Below the pieces are notes generated by a model. It was not told the DNA's origin. It saw only the letters and a list, made by a program, of their open reading frames with translations, and searched no databases. From Candidatus Freyarchaeota archaeon (lineage in GTDB: Archaea; Asgardarchaeota; Jordiarchaeia; Jordiarchaeales; Jordiarchaeaceae), in the NCBI GenBank assembly GCA_030587365.1, contig JAUQZE010000003.1, forward strand, positions 124,001-188,000: a stretch of DNA of 64,000 nt, in the 5' to 3' direction. A program made the translations under genes and the position numbers. Shown here piece after piece: positions 1 to 7,756 of this stretch (positions are counted from its first letter, which is position 1; every line of letters begins with the position of its first letter).

Positions 1-225
1 TAAGCGCTTCAATTCGTCCACTACTCGGCTGAGTTCGGAAAGGGCTCCCTTTTTCCTCGCCTCTAGAATGTCGGAGGCTAAACTTGAGGCTTCAAGGGTT
101 CTCCAATATCCTATGAGTGTTTCTATTGTTTCCCTGAGACTGCTTGCCCCGATCCTCTGCTTTACCTCCTCCAGCTCCATTAGAAGCTCCTTACTGACTG
201 TTATAGTAGTATTATGTCTGGACAT
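1..225 (-). CDS. RHH-type antitoxin-like protein (partial, runs off the left edge)
   Basis: Reading leftward from an ATG at 225, 75 codons are open to the window edge. The N-terminus (RHNTTITVSKELLMELEEVK) has the short basic strand followed by an amphipathic helix seen in ribbon-helix-helix antitoxins of the VapB type, and the rest is helical and charged. The C-terminal end lies outside the window, so any toxin gene downstream cannot be seen. It sits just downstream of a broken nucleotidyltransferase remnant (about 270-415, same strand), so this end of the window is part of a degraded toxin-antitoxin area. Function is inferred from family resemblance only. Confidence 0.55.
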   Translation of the reverse strand, partial: MSRHNTTITVSKELLMELEEVKQRIGASSLRETIETLIGYWRTLEASSLASDILEARKKGALSELSRVVDELKRL

Positions 226-269
226 TTCTGGCACCCGAATAAAAATTGAGTTTTTTCTGTGTTTGAGAG

Positions 270-415
270 CTTAAATTTATTTGTCGGAAAGTCAATGTCG
301 CTGTCCTCGTGGTATTCGCCTCTTACGTAGCTCCCGAGAGGATGATTTTCTCTATTTTACCCTTATATTTTTCCTCTACTCTTTTTACGAATTCCTGTAA
401 GATTTCTTTTTCCAT
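270..415 (-). pseudogene. frameshifted minimal nucleotidyltransferase (MNT) remnant
   Basis: From an ATG at 415 the minus strand reads as the N-terminus of a minimal nucleotidyltransferase (MEKEILQEFVKRVEEKYKG, then KIEKIIL) and hits a stop after 'SGAT'. In the neighbouring frame the missing motif continues immediately as GSYVRGEYHEDSDIDF, the GS-x10-DxD catalytic signature of this fold. One frameshift therefore lies inside the motif. After DIDF the frame no longer resembles the family, so the gene is also truncated. In HEPN/MNT modules the MNT protein is the antitoxin-like partner; no HEPN gene is visible here. Confidence 0.75.
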
Positions 416-567
416 TGCTATTAGACGCTCCAAAAATTCTCTTATATGTTTCCTTTCTTAAGTAAAAATCAATCTATTAAGATGAAAAAGAAGTTTGCAC
501 TGCCCATTAGGAAAGCAAAAAAGTAGAATTATTTATTCTAAATAAAGCCACATTTTTGGTGTATATC

Positions 568-1530
568 TCATGTAGGTTCTAGTCCTCTTTCTTTGTACTC
601 GTCGAGGGCGTACGCGGCGTAGTCGCGTGTCTCCTCGTCTTTGTCGTGTAGTAGTTCCTTGAGTTTTGGTAGGGCGGACTTGATCGTGAGTCCCTTGGTG
701 GCGTAAGTGGCGAGAGCGTATGCGGCTCCGCTGTGTACGTTTTCTTTTTCGTCGTCTAGTAGTTTTGCGAGTTTGGGTAGGATGGTGTCCACTGTGAGTT
801 CCTCCATAGCGTAATCGCCGAGTATGTAGGCTGCGTACATTCGCACATTTTCGTCTTGGTCGTCTAGTAGTTTTACGAGTTTTGGTAGGGCGGACTTGTT
901 TGTCAGCCCGTCGCAGGCGTAGTCGCCGAGTGCGGTCAGAGCGTTTAACCGTGTCTGTTTGTCTTCGTTTTCTAGTTGTTCCACCAGTTCTTCCAGATTT
1001 TCTTCGTCTTCGTACTCGTGCTCTCCTTTATGTTCTGCTTGTTGGTATTCTGGGTAGAGTTTTTTCCAGTCGTTTTCTAGCTCGTCCCATAGTGTGTTGA
1101 GTTTTTTGAGGTCTTTTGCTAGTTCGTCCAGTTGTTTGAAGCGGTAGGGTTTGCTGTAGAGGCAGAATATGTTGTATACGTCGTCGTGTTCTATTTTGTC
1201 TGGTTCGAATCCCAGTTCTACCATTTTTTTGTTTTCTTTCTCCATTTGCGCGGCGTACTCTCTGAACCAGTTGGCTACCTCTTCTACGGTATCGCCGTGG
1301 GGAGTGTATGCGCCGTAGTTGCTTTGGGAGTGTAGGTGGAGTGTTTTGCGCTCAAAGTCGATGTGGAAGGTTAGGTTCAAGTCTGAGTAAAGCTTCAAGG
1401 ATTCTTCTTCAAATTCCCAATCCTCAATCTCCGTAATGCCTTCCACAGCGCTTTCTACTTTTTCCACTATCTCCTGTTCTTCTTTGCTTAACTCATTTTT
1501 TAATTCTTCATCCATTCCTTTCCATCTCAC
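568..1530 (-). CDS. HEAT-repeat (PBS-lyase-like) protein with N-terminal domain
   Basis: A 320-residue soluble protein. Residues about 1-165 form an unrecognised acidic/aromatic domain (it contains HSQSNYGAYTPHGDTVEEVA), followed by a Glu-rich linker. Residues about 180-320 hold HEAT repeats of roughly 38 residues with the pattern 'LPKLVKLLDDQDENVRMYAA...LGDYA'. HEAT arrays of this type are usually protein-binding scaffolds or lyase-related, and no catalytic motif is visible. The start is GTG at 1530; an ATG five codons in is an alternative. It is a paralogue of the next gene upstream (1703-2584), so the pair probably arose by duplication of the repeat region. The specific partner is unknown. 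Confidence 0.8.
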   Translation of the reverse strand: MRWKGMDEELKNELSKEEQEIVEKVESAVEGITEIEDWEFEEESLKLYSDLNLTFHIDFERKTLHLHSQSNYGAYTPHGDTVEEVANWFREYAAQMEKENKKMVELGFEPDKIEHDDVYNIFCLYSKPYRFKQLDELAKDLKKLNTLWDELENDWKKLYPEYQQAEHKGEHEYEDEENLEELVEQLENEDKQTRLNALTALGDYACDGLTNKSALPKLVKLLDDQDENVRMYAAYILGDYAMEELTVDTILPKLAKLLDDEKENVHSGAAYALATYATKGLTIKSALPKLKELLHDKDEETRDYAAYALDEYKERGLEPT

Positions 1531-1702
1531 TACAAGATAAGATATGATACGATATAATTTGTCTGCTGCTTGCTTGTGGAAGCTTCATTTACTCTACTTT
1601 TTATTTCATTCGGGGAGTCTATGGTAACCGAAGGCATGTGCGGCGTGCTTGTGCATCTTTCGGTTGTTCTCATCTGTTTTTTTCTGGGTTTTGATTTTTG
1701 CC

Positions 1703-2584
1703 TTATGTGGGTTTGAGTCCCTTCTCAGCGTATCTGTCGAGGGCGTACTGGGCTTTTTCATGGGCGTCTTCGTCTTCCAGCAGTTCTTTGAGTTTGGGTA
1801 GCGCAGACTTGTCAGTGAGTCCTTGGGAAGCGTATTTGCCGAGGGTTTCTGCGGCGTGCGCGCATACGAATCCGTCTTCTAGTTGTTTTACGATTTTCGG
1901 TAGGGCGGACTTGTCCGTGAGTCCCCCAGAGGCGTAGGTGGCGAGTGTTTGTAGGGTGTATATGCGTATTCCTTGGTCTTCGTCTTCCAACAGTTTCACG
2001 AGTTTTGGTGGCGCAGATTTGTCCGTGAGTCCCTTGGAAGCGTACGCGACGAGGGCGGTTAAGGTGAACATGCGCATATCTTCGTCTTCCAGCAGCTCTA
2101 CGAGTTTCGGCGGCACAGAACGATCCATGAGTCCCTTGGAAGCGTACGCAGCGAGGGCGGTCACAGCGAACACGGTTACCTCTTTCTCGTCGTCCAGCAG
2201 TTTCACGAGTTTCGGTAATGCGGATTCGTCCACAAGCCCGTTATTAGCGTAATTAGAAAGGGCCAGTGCGGCGTTCATGCGTACGTCTTCGTATTTATCT
2301 TCTAGCAGTTTCACGAGTTTCGGTAGGACGGACTTGTCTGTAATTCCCTCATTAGCATAATCGGCTATAGCCTCCACAGCGTTTGCACGTTCTGTATCAT
2401 TTTTGTCATCCAGTAGAAGCACTAAATATTTTAGACTTGCTTCATCTACCTCTTCATCTTCGACTCCTTCTTCTTCTGCAAAAACCTCTTCTTCCCAGAA
2501 CTGTTCTTCCAAACCTTCCTCTTCTTCCTCTTCTTCCTCGTCTTCTTTCTTTCTCGGATCTTCATCCTTATCTTTATGTTTCAT
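1703..2584 (-). CDS. HEAT-repeat protein with acidic N-terminus
   Basis: A protein made almost wholly of about six HEAT repeats of about 38 residues, each close to 'GLTDKSALPKLVKLLEDED' followed by an Arg/Ala helix and 'YAS'. Repeats are strikingly alike at both protein and DNA level, suggesting recent internal amplification. The first 60 residues are extremely acidic, with a run of nine Glu. I place the start at ATG 2584 (MKHKDKDEDP) because GAAGGTG lies just upstream. An in-frame ATG at 2629 would add 15 residues but has no ribosome site. Role is probably protein scaffolding. Expression with the neighbour at 568-1530 is possible but the gap is about 170 bp. Confidence 0.8.
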   Translation of the reverse strand: MKHKDKDEDPRKKEDEEEEEEEEGLEEQFWEEEVFAEEEGVEDEEVDEASLKYLVLLLDDKNDTERANAVEAIADYANEGITDKSVLPKLVKLLEDKYEDVRMNAALALSNYANNGLVDESALPKLVKLLDDEKEVTVFAVTALAAYASKGLMDRSVPPKLVELLEDEDMRMFTLTALVAYASKGLTDKSAPPKLVKLLEDEDQGIRIYTLQTLATYASGGLTDKSALPKIVKQLEDGFVCAHAAETLGKYASQGLTDKSALPKLKELLEDEDAHEKAQYALDRYAEKGLKPT

Positions 2585-3010
2585 TTTCGCACCTTCTATT
2601 AAATTAATTGAACCTTGGGGTGGTTTCATTTATTTATGTATGTTCGGTATTCGTCTTATGGTTTTACTCATTTTTTTCAATTTGTTTTTGACGGTCTTTT
2701 TATCCCTTGTTCCCTTTTTAGGATGTTCTAGGTTTTCGTCTACGTCGCTAAATCCCTTTTTCGCGTTCCCTTCTTAGTACTGGAGAAATTTATTATATTC
2801 AAACGCGTTTTCGGGTTTTTTAAGCTTTCCATAGTATATATTGAATTCAGATCTCTATTACTCGGGAGCGTGCCATAAATAAAAAGAGTCAGTGAATTTG
2901 TCGATTCACTCCTCCAAGAAATGATTTTCATTCAAATCAAATTTAATGAAAAAGGAATAATTGGTGGAAATGTGCACAGATGATGCATGTTATGTATAAA
3001 AGTGGTGTTT
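2585..3010. other. intergenic region without a convincing gene
   Basis: AT-rich stretch. Short open frames occur on the minus strand (for example a Lys-rich run ending near 2633), but none has a start, a ribosome site or a recognisable family. Nothing else is supported. Confidence 0.5.
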
Positions 3011-3354
3011 TCATGTTTTTGCAGCCAATTCTCTAGAGCGAGACTTTTTAATTCTTAGAAAATCAGTATCGTTTGACACTAGAATCAGATTTTGTGTTAT
3101 AGCCATGGCTGCTATTAGTATGTCTGCGTGTAAAAATCGTTTTATTGTCAAGTAATAAAATTTTGATTTTTTGCACAGTTTATTAAAAATGTCCAACTGT
3201 TTTGTAGCGTTTTCTGTTAGAAGGCCTCTTTTAACTTCATAGTAGCTTATCCCATTTATGGAAACTTCTTTTCTATTAAAAAGTTGCCTCTTCTAATTTT
3301 TTCTTCATTTTTTATGATGGCTATGACTGTGCTCGTGTCAAGGGTGTAACTCAT
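3011..3354 (-). pseudogene. VapC-type PIN-domain toxin, frameshifted
   Basis: Starting at the Met codon at 3354 the minus strand reads MSYTLDTSTVIAIIKNEEKI, the first acidic motif of a PIN-domain ribonuclease. The frame then stops at 3256. In another frame the protein resumes at once as EVSINGISYYEVKRGLLTEN (second motif with conserved Glu) and continues to LHADILIAAMAITQNLILVS, NDTDF and a stop at 3011 (C-terminal Asp motifs). A frameshift near 3275-3290 therefore splits the toxin. The segment between 'KSKFYYLT' and 'HADILIAA' is shorter than normal for PIN toxins, suggesting a deletion as well. No active VapC is expected. Confidence 0.8.
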
Positions 3355-3681
3355 TTGAATAGCTCTCTCCGTTTTGTCGCCGCTTCGAAAGACTCCATTT
3401 TTTTCAGGGCTTATCTCATTGAATGCTTCAACGGTTGCTTCTATCAACATTATTTTTTCAATTCTATCAGTCAGCTCATCATCGGTAACAGACATCCTTT
3501 GTTCGTGAGACCACTTCTCCTTCAGGGATGATAAAAAGTCTATTAGTTCATTTTTATCTAAATTCTTGAAAATTTCTCTTTCCCCTACCAATTTATCCAC
3601 GATCTTAGATATGCGGGATAGAAACACTTCTTCTATCGAATACTTATCTTTATTTTTTAGATTCTTCATTTCCACTTTCAA
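3256..3681 (-). CDS. VapB-like antitoxin frame fused in-frame to the start of VapC
   Basis: The first about 109 residues form a charged helical protein (MKNLKNKDKYSIEEVFLSRI...) in the place of an antitoxin, ending at '...RSGDKTERAIQ'. The frame then runs without a stop straight into the VapC N-terminus (MSYTLDTSTV...) and ends where the toxin frame is shifted. Normally antitoxin and toxin are separate, slightly overlapping frames, so the antitoxin stop appears lost. The first about 70 residues have no motif I can assign to a DNA-binding family, so calling it VapB rests on position. Confidence 0.5.
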   Translation of the reverse strand: MKVEMKNLKNKDKYSIEEVFLSRISKIVDKLVGEREIFKNLDKNELIDFLSSLKEKWSHEQRMSVTDDELTDRIEKIMLIEATVEAFNEISPEKNGVFRSGDKTERAIQMSYTLDTSTVIAIIKNEEKIRRGNFLIEKKFP

Positions 3682-3833
3682 TCCTCTACATCTTATGAAC
3701 GCGGTTTTCAGTATAAAGTTTCGCTTATTTAGAATTATTTCTCAAATTTAAAATCCTTCAGAATCTCTGACCCTTTGCGCTTTCTGATTTCCCTGTTCCT
3801 TAGGCATTTCTAAAAATAATTAGTAGATTTGAT

Positions 3834-4071
3834 TCAGGCCTGTTTATAGATTCTAAGGAACTCCTCCCTCGGTATATCTGTTTGCGTACAAATTGTTCTT
3901 ATAAGTGGAACCTTTTATCGTTTTGTGGTTTGGCATAGTTAATGGTGTTTTAGTACCATCAGGATTTTCCCTTTCCATTGAGATATGATTACCCTCCCTT
4001 ACAATCCTGAACCCTAGATTTTCGAAAGTCTTTATCACTTTACGTTTTGGTGCATCTCTAGGAAATTTCAT
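3834..4071 (-). pseudogene. hicA: HicA mRNA-interferase toxin with C-terminal frameshift
   Basis: From ATG 4071 the protein begins MKFPRDAPKRKVIKTFENLG with 'GNHISMER' (the HicA catalytic His) and 'PNHKTIKGST', all typical of the small HicA fold. After GST the frame reads nonsense to a stop at 3853. Shifting by one base gives LIRTICTQTDIPREEFLRIY to a stop at 3834, exactly the expected HicA C-terminus. The frameshift removes the last helix. A GTG at 4074 is an alternative start. The gene overlaps the hicB stop codon (TGATG), the usual toxin-antitoxin arrangement. Confidence 0.85.
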
Positions 4072-4286
4072 CACACCGCCACTTCTGCAACAAAGGCTTC
4101 TTCGATATCCTCCACTTCAAAAGACTCTTTCCCAAATGTTTCTATATGAAAAAGGATAGCGGATTTCACATCAGCAAGAGCTTCCTCATAAGTGTCACCC
4201 TCTCCAACCACTATACCCTTTAATCCAAGAGGATACGCCACATAGCCTTCCGAGTGCTTTTCAACTATTATCTTAATTGAACGCAA
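4071..4286 (-). CDS. hicB: HicB-family antitoxin
   Basis: A 71-residue protein with the HicB half-RNase-H fold pattern: a basic first strand (SIKIIVEKHSEGYVAYPLGL), 'GVVVGEGDTYEEALADVKSA'-like core, then an acidic tail. The start is TTG 4286, chosen because GGAGGG sits six bases upstream; an in-frame TTG at 4322 lacks such a site. The frame is intact and ends overlapping the hicA start. HicB normally blocks HicA and may autoregulate the operon, but it lacks a C-terminal HTH here. Its toxin partner is frameshifted, so this may be an orphan antitoxin. Confidence 0.8.
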   Translation of the reverse strand: MRSIKIIVEKHSEGYVAYPLGLKGIVVGEGDTYEEALADVKSAILFHIETFGKESFEVEDIEEAFVAEVAV

Positions 4287-4684
4287 TAGTTTCCCTCCAA
4301 ACAAATTCATCAATATCCACAAATCTCACAGAGCGTTTCAGGTTAATAGAATAGAAAGTGGTGCGTTTCGGAATCATACGATCCCTACCTAACAACCTGC
4401 TTCATGCCTTAGTACGTTAAAATAATGTATAAAGTTTGCGTTTGCATTTATGCGTATGTTTATTGGATGGTTATCAATTGTTACATTAAGCGGAAGAGGC
4501 TTTGAAACCCGCTTTCAGCATAAACTGAGTTTTGAAAGAAAATCTTATACGCATATTAAACCTCTTAAATTTTTGTTTCCCACCTAACAAACTCGAACAA
4601 AAGTTATGGTGCCTTTCTACCTGCGGCTGAGTGGGCGAGTCCTTATGGAAAACGAGTTGAACTAGTTTTGTCCCAAAGCAAAAT
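4287..4684. other. intergenic region
   Basis: About 400 bp upstream of hicB and upstream of the promoter at 4685. It is AT-rich and contains no open frame with a start and ribosome site on either strand. A short inverted motif, GAAACCC...GCTTTCAGC, is not convincing as a structure. Confidence 0.4.
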
Positions 4685-4697
4685 GCTTATATGTTTA
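4685..4697 (+). promoter_or_regulatory. TATA-box-like promoter
   Basis: CTTATATGTTTA in an otherwise mixed-composition region, about 30 bp before the structured segment 4715-4850 and 210 bp before the gene at 4898. Expected transcript start is near 4715. Confidence 0.4.
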
Positions 4698-4714
4698 TTT
4701 GGACTGATTTTTAT

Positions 4715-4850
4715 TTAGACCAACACCAAAAAGTGGAAAGAGGAATTGGTGTCACAGAGTGGTAAACAGTTTAGCTTTACCCACCTCGGCTCTGTCCTAA
4801 ACCGACCGTGAAGCAATGCAATGTCCTCGCACCACCCTCAGAATTGAATG
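4715..4850 (+). ncRNA. candidate structured RNA or long 5' leader
   Basis: Downstream of the TATA-like box lie two nested or adjacent stems: ACACCAA (4723-4729) pairs with TTGGTGT (4746-4752), and CAGAG-GGTAAA (4755-4766) pairs with TTTACC-CTCTG (4776-4794). The segment is not coding in any frame and is less AT-rich than its flanks. It could be an independent small RNA or the leader of the gene at 4898. No known RNA family was recognised. Confidence 0.35.
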
Positions 4851-4897
4851 GTTTTAAGTAGAATGAAAAAGTTAGCAAAAAATGAAGGGAAAATTTA

Positions 4898-5473
4898 ATG
4901 GATATTATTATTCGTGCTGTGTTTAATAACCAGAATTGGATGGGTAAATGTACGAATGCAGATAAGGATCCTAGGCTCTATAAGTGCCAGGAGAAAGTCG
5001 TTGATATAAGATTCCCTGATAGTGGCGCTTTCAAAACCGACAGGAATGGAAATTGTGCCTGCCTTTGGTGCTACGAGTCAACTCTCTGCACCGAGTATCG
5101 CTGGGTGAGCGACAAAAGTTTTGAAAAGGCGAACGGTAAAGTGTTTTTCGTTTTCCCCGACACGGACAACACACTCGTCTTATGGGGAACCTCAGAAGTC
5201 GACCACATCGAGAGTGGAAGAAACGCTTACTGGTTATACTTCAAAGAATTCAAACCTATGCCCGAAGAAAACTGGATACGGGGAATAAGAGCAAAAGACA
5301 TCTTCGGAGTAAACTGGGGACAAGGAACATACCGATACCTCGACGAAGAACAAACAAAAATCCTGGAAAAACTGATAAGAAAAAAATCAAGACGCACTCC
5401 CCAAAAACAAGAGGACAGCGCCCCGGAACCAGTGAATAACACTCACAAACTAAAAAACACTCCTGTACAATAA
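4898..5473 (+). CDS. unrecognised Cys-rich protein
   Basis: A 191-residue protein I cannot assign. The N-terminal half carries scattered cysteines, including the cluster CACLWCYESTLC around residues 53-64, which could bind a metal. The middle is rich in aromatic strands (KVFFVFPDTDNTLVLWG, 'YWLYFKEFKPMP'), reminiscent of PUA/EVE-like small beta barrels, but this is only a visual impression. The tail (from about residue 160) is basic and low-complexity. GAAGGG precedes the ATG. A second open frame in a different phase overlaps its end (5454-5696) and may be a displaced continuation. Confidence 0.6.
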   Translation: MDIIIRAVFNNQNWMGKCTNADKDPRLYKCQEKVVDIRFPDSGAFKTDRNGNCACLWCYESTLCTEYRWVSDKSFEKANGKVFFVFPDTDNTLVLWGTSEVDHIESGRNAYWLYFKEFKPMPEENWIRGIRAKDIFGVNWGQGTYRYLDEEQTKILEKLIRKKSRRTPQKQEDSAPEPVNNTHKLKNTPVQ

Positions 5474-5696
5474 GTGTAACCGCAAACTGAAGCGACACTT
5501 TACCCATCCACTGGAAATAAATGAATGGATTCGGGCACGCTGCAGGACTGAAGCTCTCTCAGCCAACTATTGCTGGTTCAACGGAGAAGAAATCGGCGCC
5601 GAAGCCGCCCAAGAAAAGGTCATGGGAAAAAAGTCGAAGGAGGGGGGTCAAAATAAAAACAGAGAAGGGTTCGATGAAGGAACCGATTTTACGTAG
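5454..5696 (+). pseudogene. possible frameshifted continuation of the preceding gene
   Basis: After a stop at 5451 this frame is open for 80 codons without any ATG, GTG or TTG in a sensible place. It has protein-like composition, including 'CNRKLKRHFTHPLE', 'NEWIRARCRTEALSANYCWF' and 'NGEEIGAEAAQEKVMGKK'. Its Cys/His content matches that of the Cys-rich gene it overlaps. The likeliest explanation is a frameshift near 5450 in a longer ancestral gene. It could also be a fragment of a separate lost gene. Confidence 0.35.
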
Positions 5697-5846
5697 GGAA
5701 TGTAATCGAATTTTCTGAAGAATCCGTTATGAACGAGGATTCGTTTGATTTTTCATATTTCTATCTTATAAGGGTTTTTTTGCGCAAAGTATTTATTAGA
5801 AGACATCGAGACTATTGTAAAAAACTTTTTTGGAGGAGATTTGTTT

Positions 5847-7337
5847 TTGTCTCGTCTTAAGGAGATTGGTGATTGGTGGAAGCCGGACGTAATCTCGCCT
5901 GAGAAGGTTAAGAAGTTCATTGACATGTATCCGGTGTTTAAGAACGATGTGGATTGTCCAGCTTTTAAGAGTCAGAAGGAGATTAAGGAGATTCAGAACA
6001 AGAATCTGAGGGCTCAGCTGGAACTTTGTCAGCAGTTCAGTCCCTACTATAGTAAGATGTTTAAGGAGAAGAACATTGACATTTCCAAAATTAAAACAAC
6101 GGACGACTTGGAGAAGCTTCCCCTCACTAACAAGATGGACTATATGAAGGGTCCGGATTCTTTTAAGCTTCAGCTGGCGGGTGTTCCGGGTAGGCAGCTT
6201 TTTGAGCTTGTTAACTGGAACATTACCATGACTACGGGTACCACGTATGGTTTTCCAACGGTTTTCTGGAACACGACTCACGATGAGTATTCGCTGTTGC
6301 AGTTTCTTATCCGGAGTAGTAAGATTAGTTGGGGTAGTCCGGATGACCGGATTTTTAACTGTTTTCCGTTTGGTCCGGTTCCCCACATTGGTTACCTGCG
6401 TGCTATTACGGCTCCTTTGGCTATTGGTGCGTCGGTGAGTGCGGGTCATACGGGTATGGCTTATCCTATGTTTCCGATTTTGAGACGGATGGATGAGGCT
6501 ATTGCTATTGCGGAGAATCATAAGTCAACGATTATCATGGGCATTGCGAGCTATATTCGGAGGATGATTATGCGGGCCGAGGAGTTGGAGGTAGACTTTT
6601 CCAATTTAAGGGCGATTCACGCTTTGGGCGAGCCGTGCCCGAAGGGTATGCGTGAGGATATGCGTAAGAGGGTAGAGGGACTGGGTGCGGAGGACGTGTT
6701 TATACATAACGGCTGGGGTTTCACCGAGTGCCAGGGTAGCCTTAGTGAGTGCACAGAGCTTGGTGGGAACCATAATCCTGACCCGGGTCTGTACTTCCTT
6801 GAAATTGTGGATCCGGATACCGGAGAGAGGAAGGAGGACGGTGAGGAGGGAGTGGCTGCGATTACCCATTTGAATCGGCGTGGTACGGTTCTTCTACGCT
6901 ACGTTTTGGGGGACATTGTAAGGATGACCCATGAGTCGTGTCCCTACTGTGGCAGAAACACGGAGCGGATTATGCCGGTTTCGGGCAGTGTCTACGCCAC
7001 TCGGACTAAGGAGCTGGTGAAGTTTAAGGGCACGTTGATTAACCCGGGTTTGCTTAAGGATACTATTGAGAATGTGGGTGGTATTGCGGAGTACCAGATT
7101 GTTTTCACCAAAACGGATCCCAAGGATCGCTACAGCATGGATAAACTGGTGATTAAGGTGGCTCCCACCGGTACAATCGGCCAGAAGGAGCTTGCGAAGA
7201 AGATTGCGGACGCGGTTCAGAAGGCGGCTGAGATGAGTGCCAGTATCGAGTTTGTCTCATCGCCGAGCGAGATCTACGACCCCATGGTTTCCCTTAAAGC
7301 CACCCGAGTAATGGACGCTCGACCTCCATTGGAGTAA
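5847..7337 (+). CDS. phenylacetate-CoA-ligase-like acyl-CoA synthetase
   Basis: A 496-residue member of the adenylate-forming superfamily, close in layout to phenylacetate-CoA ligase (PaaK). It should activate an aryl or other carboxylic acid with ATP and CoA. Visible motifs are the Thr/Gly-rich ATP loop MTTGTTYGFPT (about residue 130), the 'GWGFTECQG' adenine-binding motif, 'YVLGDIVRM' with the ribose-binding Asp, and the hinge/C-terminal 'ELVKFKGTLINP'. A Cys pair 'CPYCG' precedes the C-terminal lobe. I prefer the TTG at 5847 because GGAGGAG ends eight bases upstream; TTG 5841 is too close. It is a single gene with no partner enzyme adjacent. Substrate is unknown. Confidence 0.85.
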   Translation: MSRLKEIGDWWKPDVISPEKVKKFIDMYPVFKNDVDCPAFKSQKEIKEIQNKNLRAQLELCQQFSPYYSKMFKEKNIDISKIKTTDDLEKLPLTNKMDYMKGPDSFKLQLAGVPGRQLFELVNWNITMTTGTTYGFPTVFWNTTHDEYSLLQFLIRSSKISWGSPDDRIFNCFPFGPVPHIGYLRAITAPLAIGASVSAGHTGMAYPMFPILRRMDEAIAIAENHKSTIIMGIASYIRRMIMRAEELEVDFSNLRAIHALGEPCPKGMREDMRKRVEGLGAEDVFIHNGWGFTECQGSLSECTELGGNHNPDPGLYFLEIVDPDTGERKEDGEEGVAAITHLNRRGTVLLRYVLGDIVRMTHESCPYCGRNTERIMPVSGSVYATRTKELVKFKGTLINPGLLKDTIENVGGIAEYQIVFTKTDPKDRYSMDKLVIKVAPTGTIGQKELAKKIADAVQKAAEMSASIEFVSSPSEIYDPMVSLKATRVMDARPPLE

Positions 7338-7458
7338 ACGTCTTCCCCCTTCCCATTTTTTTCTTTTTTATTTTTTTCTCTTATTTTAATTTATGGATAC
7401 TTTCGGGCAGGCGATGGGAAAAAGAAAAAAGAAATTATAAGAAACTACCATATCGCAA

Positions 7459-7602
7459 TTACTTTTCTTCCCAAAATGTTGGGGTTGTGAAGTGTATTCT
7501 GCAAGTGTTGCAGTCTCCCTCGACCGACAGCCGCCACCTCATTGATCTCTTGACCTCAATTTCAGCGCCGCATTTTGGGCATTTGGCATAAAGCTTCGCC
7601 AA
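7459..7602 (-). CDS. 47-residue zinc-ribbon protein
   Basis: A small gene with a TTG start at 7602 and GGTGAT five bases upstream. The protein begins MAKLYAKCPKCGAEIEVKRS and carries a second pair 'CNTCRIHF', giving a CxxC-x20-CxxC zinc ribbon with a basic middle. It resembles the many tiny archaeal zinc ribbons of unknown role. It lies between two convergently placed larger genes and is probably transcribed alone. Confidence rests on the clean CxxC pairs and the ribosome site. Confidence 0.65.
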   Translation of the reverse strand: MAKLYAKCPKCGAEIEVKRSMRWRLSVEGDCNTCRIHFTTPTFWEEK

Positions 7603-7756
7603 TTTTAATCACCTTTGAAACTGTCTCCTATATTTGGACATTTAAGATTTGCGCGGAAGCTAGGCTTGGAAGAGTGAACTGAAAGAATTCAAAACTTGGA
7701 GCGGCGGCGATATATGTGAGTTAACCTTTTAGATTGGCGTGGTTTCTTGGAGTTCC

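Noticed and set aside
1201..1225. tRNA T-arm-like sequence GGTTCGAATCCCAG
   Set aside because: No D-arm, anticodon arm or acceptor stem surrounds it, and it lies inside the minus-strand HEAT gene.
882..2777. Several long plus-strand open frames across the HEAT-repeat genes
   Set aside because: They mirror the repetitive minus-strand genes, have Ser/Arg/Leu-biased translations and no ribosome sites, while the minus-strand frames give clear HEAT repeats.
5796..6521. Minus-strand frame of 241 codons opposite the acyl-CoA ligase
   Set aside because: It overlaps a gene with complete adenylate-forming motifs and has an Arg/Asn/Leu-rich composition without domain features.
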